NCBI GenBank assembly: GCA_026770615.1
Contig: MU631503.1
Span: forward strand, 10,074-26,161
DNA: 16,088 nt
Source: Pavlovales sp. CCMP2436
Taxonomy: Eukaryota; Haptophyta; Pavlovophyceae; Pavlovales
Direction: 5' to 3'
The notes beneath the pieces are model-generated. The model saw nothing but the letters and a program-made list of their open reading frames with translations. It had not been told where the DNA came from and made no database searches. The stretch's first letter is position 1; every line of letters begins with the position of its first letter. This document shows, one piece after another, positions 7,032 to 13,297 of the stretch. Position numbers and translations under genes: made by a program.

Positions 7032-8537
7032 TATCGCTGTTCTCATGGCCGTGGTGTTCGTCTTGTTGAATAAAGTTGCATCCATGAAGAATAGAGGGGA
7101 AGAGGAGACTTCATGCTGGGTAAAAGTGCCTGCGTAAATAATATGGCACTGTTTCTTTGCAGCTGCTATCCCGATCTTATGGGCTGCTATTTTCACCCAC
7201 TGCACTGTGGCAGACGCCTGGGTTTCCCATCTGAGATTTGGGGTAATGACATGGCCCAGGTACTTAGCCGGGTCATCAGCCAGGATAGCTGGGAGCTGCA
7301 CATCCTCAATTAGCGTTTCATGTGGGACTGAGACACTCTCAGGGCGAGGAGGGCCTCCCTTTTTTGGGATGTATATGTGCTCGCATTTAGGGGCGCTCAG
7401 TTCCATCCCATAGGATGATAGGAAAGTGTATGTGTGTGTGAGTAGTTCCTGAGCATCAGACGTATTTCTTGCTACGAGGGCAAGGTCATCCATGAAGGCC
7501 TGCATTGCAAGTCGCGAGGTGCTGCTAGGATGTTGGAGCAGGTCGCCTACTTTTGGTTGTTGGAGCATGATTTCATAGCCGCCCTTGAAATTGAATTCAA
7601 CCCATTGGATGAGCATATTCATGAATAGGCAGAATGTGATAGGGCTGAGGGGGCAGCCTTGTTTGCAGCCACGTTTTGTGTAAATATTTCGAGCAGTGTG
7701 ACCGTAAGGGGTGCGCGCCACAGCCCCATGAAAGGCTTGGAGGAGGCGTACATGCCTGATTATTTCGGGGGGGAGCCATGGATAGCCAAAGCTTCCAAAA
7801 GTGCTTTTCTCGGGGCCGTGTCATAGGCCTCTGCGATGTCCGCAAGGATGATGTGAAGTTCGGAGGTTGTAGCGTGTGCGTGTGACATTGTATTTGTTAG
7901 GGCCACAATGTGGTCACCTGCTCTACCTTCTTATCGGGATGCGGGCTGGACTCGGCTCATCAGACCTAACTTATCCGATGCAATTTGGATTTTGTGTGCT
8001 ACTTGGGATTTTGTACAGGACACTTTGTAAGGAAAGCGGCCTATAATTGTCCAAAATTGCCGGGTCCCCATTTTCCTTGTGGAGACAAACCACTTCTGAG
8101 TCTCCTAGTGTGCTAGAGAGGGTAGGTGCGCTCAAGATGGCGTTGGTCAGGTTGGTAAGGAAAGTTATAAATACTTTATTAATTTCATTGTATTAGGCAC
8201 CGTCTTCTGAATTAATCATTTTTGCGATATCGTCATCCTCGAGAAGGAGGAGCTTGAGGGCCACATATTGCACTCTATCTAGCCCTGGTGAGCTGTTAAG
8301 TTTGCTTTTCCCAATGATCCTTTGTATGTGAGTCAGGGTTATTATTGCTGTGATTTCGGTCACTGAGGCCAAATTCCAAGCTGCTCGTTTTGTTTGCCAC
8401 ATGTTGCTTCCTTGCCATGGCCTACTTTTGGGTAGCGCCTTAGGGAGTTTCCCCAAGATTTTGAGTGTATAACGTTCGATTACATCACTAATGTGCTTTG
8501 GTTTGGTTGCCACATGTCCATCTCCTTTGCGGAACAT
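7008..8537 (-). pseudogene. Reverse transcriptase domain of the retrotransposon (frameshifted)
   Basis: On the minus strand, 8537-8193 gives the RT N-terminal part (KLNSSPGLDRVQYVALKLL, the SPG-x-D motif). About 8188-7990 gives TNLTNAILSAPTLSSTLGDS and DNYRPLSLQSVLYK (RT motif with NYRP-x-S). 7848-7814 gives ILADIAEAYDTAP (motif A, first catalytic Asp). 7721-7008 gives RGCKQGCPLSP (motif B), AFMDDLALVA (motif C, the FxDD catalytic pair near 7490) and GMELSAPKCEHIYI. This order is the finger-palm arrangement of LINE reverse transcriptases, which prime on nicked target DNA. The pieces lie in different frames and are broken by stops (for example in-frame TAA near 7933 and 7774), so the enzyme is dead although every catalytic residue I can check is still present. 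Confidence 0.88.
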
Positions 8538-8552
8538 TTCATCGCGAAGCAG

Positions 8553-9330
8553 TTATTTCCTTTCCTTTAGTCCCTTTTCTTCGGCTACTTGCTGTTTTTG
8601 GGTGTATAGACAGTTGTGTCTTAGGTGCTGGGCTCGCGTGTCACGGATCCACTTATCGAGGCTATCTTGATCTGCCGTCCACAGGTTGTCTAGAGTAGGG
8701 ATTTTCTTTCCTTCGCCCGTTCCAGATTTGATTCGTATTGACTTAACCTTTATTTCGTGCACCACCTCGAGGTAGGCCTGTAGTACCTTTACGATGCGCC
8801 GTGTGTTCAGAGAAATGTGGGTGTCGGGTTGGAACGTTGGCTCTGCGAGTTCTCATCACATAAATGCCTGTCTTGTGTGCTTTTCTTCCTAACCACACTG
8901 CTGCTTGTTTATTTACTGCGCCTATCGCGTTGACTGCCTTGCGGACTGGCATTCCTACTGGTGCTTTTTTTGGGTTGGAGCGTTCGGCATAAGGGCACTT
9001 TACATCATGGGCACGCATAGCTTCCTTATATTTCTATGATAGGGATTCAAGGCTTCCTTATATACATTATCGCTTCGTTAAGATTTGTTTGGCACTCCTG
9101 CTTTTCCTCGTCAGTTGAAGTGGTTGTGATGAGGTTTTCGAGGAAGGCGCTTCTAATGCTAGGCTTCATTTCTTTGATCCACTTGATTGCAGGATTTTGC
9201 GCAGCTGACCTCTGCGCTCGGCGTAGTGCCATGCTAGTTTGGTATCGAGGTCTCCTCGTGTAAGCCGTTGTTCTCAAAACCGGTCTGTGCACTCCTCCGC
9301 CCAGTAGATTTAGAGGGATGTCGGCAAATA
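8553..9330 (-). pseudogene. Retrotransposon linker between endonuclease and RT
   Basis: Three frame-shifted pieces on the minus strand (to 9047, 9018-8743, 8765-8553) connect the endonuclease to the RT. They are basic and Gln/Glu-rich (MALRRAQRSAAQNPAIKWIK, then VGMPVRKAVNAIGAVNKQ, then LDKWIRDTRAQHLRHNC), as usual for this part of LINE ORF2 proteins, and carry no domain I recognise. A GCTTCCTTATA motif is duplicated at 9020 and 9051, marking one local rearrangement where the frame is lost. Confidence 0.6.
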
Positions 9331-10419
9331 CCCAGTGGTTTGTGCTATATATATATAGCGGCTCAGCATGATTCAACACTTGTGTTGTTCACTCAAGTGG
9401 TGTGTGCTACTGCCCATATCGCCCGTAGTGGGAGAAACGAATACTCTTTTCAGGACTGGGTGAGAGTGTCTTATGTGTTCCGTGATGTTTGAGTTGCTGA
9501 AGAATCTAGATAGAATCTTCTGGCAACCTCTCTCATCGTGAGTGTAAAATACCGATGGGTCAACTTTGGAGTTTCGGGCAGGGAGGGAAGTTAGTTCATC
9601 CACAGTATCATTAAAATCCCAGCCAAAAGTTTGGTTCTGAGCTATTTTTGTACTATCTGCGAAAGTCACTTCCTCCCTGGTGTACACTCCATTTCCATCT
9701 CCTGCTGCGATGCGTACAATATCAGCCCTGTCGGGGCTGTTTATAGGGTCCCCAGCCTGAAGATGATGAGTCTCAAAACTTTCGAGCATAGGGACTCGTT
9801 CTTTTTGGTTGCCCATTTGGAGAACATGAAAACTTGTGAGCTCAATAACTTGTCTTTTCCCGGACTTAGCCGGTAGGGTGAGGTCTGCTGTGATGAATCT
9901 TTCAGCTGCACCTTTACAGAACTTGCTGCCCACTATTATATTGGATAAAACACCGAGCGGAATCCCATTATTTATCTTGATTGCGATATCTACTCCCTTG
10001 CCTGCACGAGTTCCTTGAGGGCAGAAGTCATGGTGCGTGGTGTAACCTGGTAGGACGTCATGGGATGCTTTGTGTTGCTTGAGGGCAGTTCCCTGGATCA
10101 GGACGATGTCCGGTTCGTATCTATCGATTAGATCGCAGACATCCTTTCGGCGGATGTCACCAACCTTGCCTCCGACATTTGCGGATACGATTCTTAGTGG
10201 TCTGTTTTGTATGTCACCATGCCTATGGTCTAAAGGGGGTAGTGGGGCGTTAGGTGTATTCATCGTTGGCTGGCTATCGGAGTGTGGTCCTGGGTGCGCA
10301 GCCTCTCCGAATTTAAAGCAGAGAGTCAACAGGCCCTGAAGGAACTTAAAAGATTTTCCAGTGTTGTGAATGAATTTACGCACATTTTTGGCCCTTTTTT
10401 CTTCGATTTTGTGTAGCAT
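9330..10419 (-). pseudogene. AP-type endonuclease domain of the retrotransposon
   Basis: The minus-strand frame opens at ATG 10419 and is uninterrupted to the mini-insertion near 9409. Residues 40-47 carry the FGEAAHPGP signature found upstream of the endonuclease in several protist LINEs. Then follow RIVSANVGG (N-terminal strand with Asn), PDIVLIQGTALK, a GKGVDIAIK strand, AAGDGNGV (the D-x-N catalytic motif) and, at the end, STHH-W, the site of the usual S/T-D-H motif. These enzymes nick target DNA to prime reverse transcription. Two lesions are visible: the conserved catalytic Glu of the 'LQE' motif is Gly (codon GGA where GAA is expected), and the SDH-like motif is split by the insertion at 9348-9395. 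The preceding stretch 10420-10505 has no clear coding content. Confidence 0.85.
9334..9409. mobile_element. 48-bp mini-insertion flanked by a 14-bp direct repeat
   Basis: AGTGGTTTGTGCTA (9334-9347) and AGTGGTGTGTGCTA (9396-9409) bracket a 48-bp segment that starts with (TA)5 and contains GCGGCTCAGCATG, TTCAACA and TCACTCA. That segment matches one arm of the hairpin at 802-892 over nearly its full length. Removing 62 bp (insert plus one flank copy) joins the endonuclease and linker frames exactly (SSTHH-WVFADIP). The direct repeat therefore looks like a true target duplication. Its length (14 bp) is unusual for a DNA transposon. Confidence 0.85.
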
Positions 10420-10483
10420 CTGTCATGGCACAGTTTATAAGTTTTTGGAATATATGTTCCTCCGTAGCTTAATTTCATGGCGA

Positions 10484-10526
10484 GTTACTGGGCTCCATTG
10501 GCGAGTTACTGGTCTGCCATTGGGGC
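10484..10526. repeat. Short tandem duplication GGCGAGTTACTGG
   Basis: A unit of about 22 bp (GGCGAGTTACTGGKCT followed by CCATTGG) occurs twice in tandem. It overlaps the stop codon region of the broken upstream ORF and lies between that ORF and the endonuclease start. Confidence 0.75.
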
Positions 10527-11035
10527 TCCCTCAGCGGGTTCGTCCTGGAGCTCTTCAACTGCCCGGCGGTCGTTGCCGCTGAGGTGGATCTTGAGACCCT
10601 TGGGGTCAGTGCTGCGGCCCTTGATGTAGACGATGTTGTCTCCCTTGTGCTTGCCGCGCTTTTTATCTCGTCCAGCTCAACTTAAACTTTTTGCGCTGCT
10701 AGGCCGGCAGTTTGGTCAGCGATTATTCTTGACTTTACGGGTCCGGCTGGTGGTGGTATTGGTGGTGTATAACCGCGGAGCGATATGACTTGCGGGAGGG
10801 GCAAATCGTCCTCGCATTCTAAATTCCCGAGATATTTTTCGACAGGTTCGGGAGCCTCTAGTTCAGAAAGGGTAATGAATCTGTTGTGGGTCCACGGATA
10901 GACTTTTAGCCTTGCCTTGTCTAGCCTAATGATAGACTCAACTCTGGTCTCATAAGCTGTGTTCTCACGCTTTTTATACTCGTCGCTATACGTGTACCTG
11001 TGAGTGTAGGTATACGTGTGGCTTACAGATGAACC
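10506..11035 (-). pseudogene. ATG-less broken coding remnant upstream of the retrotransposon ORF
   Basis: On the minus strand a frame without any Met is open from 11035 to a TAA at 10684-10682 (118 codons; contains YSDEYKKRENTAYETRV and PWTHNRFITLSELEAPEPV, then a Pro-rich turn). Seven in-frame codons follow the stop (VELDEIK). A one-base shift then opens a frame from 10676 to 10506 reading KRGKHKGDNIVYIKGRS, TDPKGLKIHLSGNDRR and AVEELQDEPAEGAPMADQ. The smooth, charged, globular character of both parts suggests one gene broken by a stop and a frameshift. I do not recognise the family. It could be an ORF1 of the retrotransposon (its end is ~90 bp before the endonuclease ATG, same strand) or another viral remnant. 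Confidence 0.45.
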
Positions 11036-11545
11036 CTAAAGAGGTGGCGTACCGGTTCGGACTGGGCGAGCCGAGCGGGCTGTGCGAGCTGCGCTAGCTG
11101 AGCGAGCTTCCCGATCTGAACGAGTTGCGCGAGCTGCGCGAGTTGCACGAGCTGCGCGAGCTGCGCGATCTGATAGCGTATCTTCAGTCATGGCGCTAAG
11201 CGCGTGTCGAAGTTTCGCGCTTCGAGCTGCGCAGGCATAAGTTATTGGCAGATCGTCATTCCGTACGCTCGGAGCGTGTTGAGCACCAGTCAAAACGCTG
11301 GGCGAGTATCGAGATGAGTGAGCATTGGTTCGTGGTGAAGCACCGGTCAGTGCGCTAGGCGCGTCTCGAGATGCGTGAGCATCGGTTCGTGGTGAAGCAC
11401 CGGTCAGTGCGCTAGGCGCGCTTCGAGACAAGGGATCATGGTTTCGTGGTGACAGGTCACCGGTCATGGCGAGCCGAGGCTCGCCCGCGCGCACGGGGGG
11501 CGGGGTCGCGCACGCGAGAGCGCGCACGTTGAAGACGAAGGCCAT
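11036..11545 (-). CDS. Low-complexity repeat ORF, doubtful gene
   Basis: A 169-codon minus-strand frame with an ATG at 11545. Its middle is built of a 19-residue repeat (SAPSALTGASPRTDAHASR and variants, three to four copies), and its C-terminal third of Ala-Arg-Ala-Thr runs from a 9-bp repeat. There is no domain, signal or homology I recognise. The open frame may simply reflect repeats whose unit lengths (57 and 9 bp) are multiples of three. It ends where the broken remnant at 10506-11035 begins (adjacent stop codons). Confidence 0.2.
   Translation of the reverse strand: MAFVFNVRALACATPPPVRAGEPRLAMTGDLSPRNHDPLSRSAPSALTGASPRTDAHASRDAPSALTGASPRTNAHSSRYSPSVLTGAQHAPSVRNDDLPITYACAARSAKLRHALSAMTEDTLSDRAARAARATRAARATRSDREARSASAARTARSARPVRTGTPPL
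11062..11172. repeat. 9-bp tandem repeat GAGYTGCGC
   Basis: Near-perfect head-to-tail copies of GAGCTGCGC/GAGTTGCGC, with degraded copies on the left side. Both strands read as simple peptides (Glu-Leu-Arg on plus, Ala-Arg-Ala-Thr on minus). Confidence 0.85.
11283..11465. repeat. 57-bp tandem repeat, ~3 copies
   Basis: A unit containing GGTGAAGCACCGGTCAGTGC, then GCTAGGCGCG-TCTCGAGAT and GAGCATCGGTTCGT, recurs with a 57-bp period. The two central copies are nearly identical and the outer ones are diverged. The unit is a multiple of three and keeps the minus frame open. Confidence 0.85.
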
Positions 11546-11643
11546 TACCTAACTAGTAACGTCACATACAAGCCAGTTCGCAAAAAAAATAAAAAATCGC
11601 GAGGGAACGTGTGGACGAGCAAGGCGGGGTTGGCGGCCTTGCC

Positions 11644-12587
11644 ATGCGCCCAACCGCCTTCCTCTTCCTCGCCGTGGCGAGCGCACTCGCCATCGTGGTA
11701 AAGTCCGTGCTGGACCGCGACAAGCGCAAGGTCTTCTTCCCTGGCCCCAACAAGACGGTAAGCGTTGGGGTACCAGGATGTGCCACACACCCCTTCTCTG
11801 TCTGATCACCGGCACGCGCTCCAAACATGTACCGTTGTCAGGGCACCTCCACGCTGATGGAGATCTTCCTGCGCAAGAAGGAGGGCTACCACTCGTGCCA
11901 CGGGGTGTGCGGCGGCGGCATGCTGTGGGCCAAGCTTTCGCGCAAGCACGAGGCTTCATCGCCCGTCTTCCACCAGTTCAACGCGTACATAGACAACGGG
12001 AACAGCGCCGACTTCATCTTTCGCAGCTGTTTCCGACTGCACGCTTTGTCCTGAACACGCGCAGTCTCAAGTCGAGGCTCGAGTCAAGGGCGGACCATAT
12101 TCGGAGGCATCGCGTGCGCGCAGGCTGCTCCCCATTCGGCAACGAGACGTCCTGCACAAACGCCTACTCCTCATTCGTCGACAACAGCAACGCCGCAATC
12201 CAGGGCTGGGTTGTCGACATCGCCAGCAAGCAAACGGAAGTGCTCCGGTACTTCTCGAGCTCGCCTGGTCGGATGCAGCGCTTCGCTGTGGTTGACGTTG
12301 TCGGGCAGACGCCCTCCGAGCTTAACGCCGTTCTCGAGTGGGTGACGTGCAAGGATTGGAACGCCAGCCGGGTCACGACAAAGCTCGTCATGTCCGCAGC
12401 TGGCGTCCCCCCGGATGCTCACCACGCGAAGGTTCGAGAAGAGCCTGTGATCATCGTGAACAGCATGGGGCACGTCGACGTTACGAGCAGGCGAGTCGAG
12501 CGGGTGCTTCGCTCGATGGGGTGCCCACGCGAGATGGACGACGACAGGCGGTACAGTCGCTGCGCCAATCGGGCGCCGAGGATCTAA
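11644..12587 (+). CDS. Sulfotransferase-like type II membrane protein (two exons, frame break in exon 2)
   Basis: Exon 1 (11644-11757) starts at an ATG followed by a membrane anchor (AFLFLAVASALAIVV) and the strand VFFPGPNKT. An 84-bp GT-AG intron (11758-11841) is removed to give NKT-GTSTL, the PAPS-binding 5' loop of sulfotransferases (usual form PKTGTTSL). Exon 2 continues LMEIFLRKKEGYHSC, then a frame change near 12013-12026 leads to LFPTARFVLNTRSLKSRLES, the 3'-phosphate motif, and a C-terminal domain with a YFSSSPGRMQRFAVVDV segment typical of this fold; stop at 12585-12587. Total ~286 residues, a usual size for single-domain Golgi-type enzymes that transfer sulfate from PAPS to carbohydrates or proteins. 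The one-base frame break (pseudogene, assembly error or programmed shift) is the main oddity. The substrate cannot be deduced. Confidence 0.75.
11758..11841 (+). other. 84-bp GT-AG intron in the sulfotransferase-like gene
   Basis: The donor GTAAGC follows the ACG codon (Thr) of the PAPS-binding loop and the acceptor TTGTCAG precedes GGC (Gly). The intron sits in phase 0 and contains an in-frame TGA, so unspliced reading truncates the protein. Splicing reconstitutes the diagnostic K-T-G-T-S motif. Confidence 0.85.
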
Positions 12588-12621
12588 GAGTCGACAGGCC
12601 GAGAGTTGGCAAGGACCTGGA

Positions 12622-12772
12622 CTCGTTCGGCAACTCAACAATGTAATTGTTGTCAGTGAAGGCCCTTCAGGCTTCAGCTGAATGAGCGCAGCTACCTGCT
12701 GGCAAGGCGGGTTCACTCCTTGGAGTGACGTCGTTATGAGCCGACGCGACGATGAGGGGTTTTCGAACGGAA
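12622..12772 (-). repeat. Right arm of the long inverted repeat
   Basis: The reverse complement of this stretch matches 1208-1352, with the core at 12690-12745 (stem GAGTG/CACTC around the loop CTTG on plus). It begins 35 bp after the stop of the sulfotransferase-like gene, so it falls in that gene's 3' untranslated region. See the left arm for the alignment. Confidence 0.75.
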
Positions 12773-13297
12773 TAAATTTAATAGTTTATACTTAACCTCT
12801 ATACTCAGTCTCAATTGCTTTCGCCAGCCATGGTCGCTATTGTTATATATCTAGCTACTGTACACTGCAACTTCTGAATCTGACGCACGGCATAAGCTCT
12901 GACATTTATTTCAAATAATAAATTCAAATCGCGATCTCCACGCGTTCGCTTCACTTCTAAGTACTAGTAGTTTAATGTAACGAGTGCAAGACATGAAGAC
13001 TTTCCTAATCTTATTGCTCCAGTAAATCGGTTAGTCAATTTATGAACTACTATTATCCCAGCCTGTTTTCTTTTAAATGTATGTACATGAAAGATATCGG
13101 CGGCCCTCCGGGAACCGTCCGAACATGAAATTAAATTTTGAAAAACTCAAGAAGAAATGCGGAACAATACTGAATATTAAAAGGCTGCTTTTATACCATA
13201 TGTATACGCCCAAGGCCACGTTCTAACATTGGGCGAATTGCCGCACACTTGCCAGCATCACCAACCAGCATCAGACGCCTACGGACGGGACGCGGCC
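12773..13297. other. AT-rich convergent intergenic region
   Basis: No gene is seen. The region is markedly AT-rich compared with both neighbours and lies between the 3' ends of the plus-strand sulfotransferase and the minus-strand helicase. AATAAA-like strings (for example AATAAATTTA near 12770 and AATAATAAATTC near 12917) could serve polyadenylation of the plus-strand gene. The mirrored signals for the helicase are not distinctive. Confidence 0.5.

Larger units (their letters stand above)
1567..10420 (-). mobile_element. Dualen/RandI-like non-LTR retrotransposon, decayed, with nested insertions
   Basis: Reading on the minus strand, consecutive fragments encode: an AP-type endonuclease (10419 down to ~9330), a linker, reverse transcriptase (8537-7008), thumb (6853-6095), the first half of RNase H (6110-5995), then after viral DNA the RNase H remainder and a C-x2-C-x13-H-x4-C zinc motif (3790-2748), and an OTU-like cysteine protease (2496-1612). 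Dualen of Chlamydomonas is published as a non-LTR element coding for APE, RT, RNase H, cysteine protease and a second restriction-like endonuclease; I do not see a clear restriction-like nuclease core here. Several single-base frameshifts and stops show it is inactive. It is AT-richer than the flanking host genes. Without insertions it would be roughly 6.5 kb. The 5' limit and any target duplication are not clear; the 10506-11035 remnant may be its upstream ORF. Confidence 0.85.

Noticed and set aside
9019..9065. Duplicated GCTTCCTTATA as a further small insertion with target duplication
   Set aside because: Removing one 32-bp unit does not restore the retrotransposon frame, so a clean insertion cannot be shown.
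9348..9395. The 48-bp insert as a spliceable introner
   Set aside because: No GT-AG pair at its ends on the coding strand gives an in-frame join; kept only as a possibility to test.
11545..11959. Minus-strand frames over sulfotransferase exon 1
   Set aside because: Antisense to the spliced PAPS-binding motif; no features of their own.
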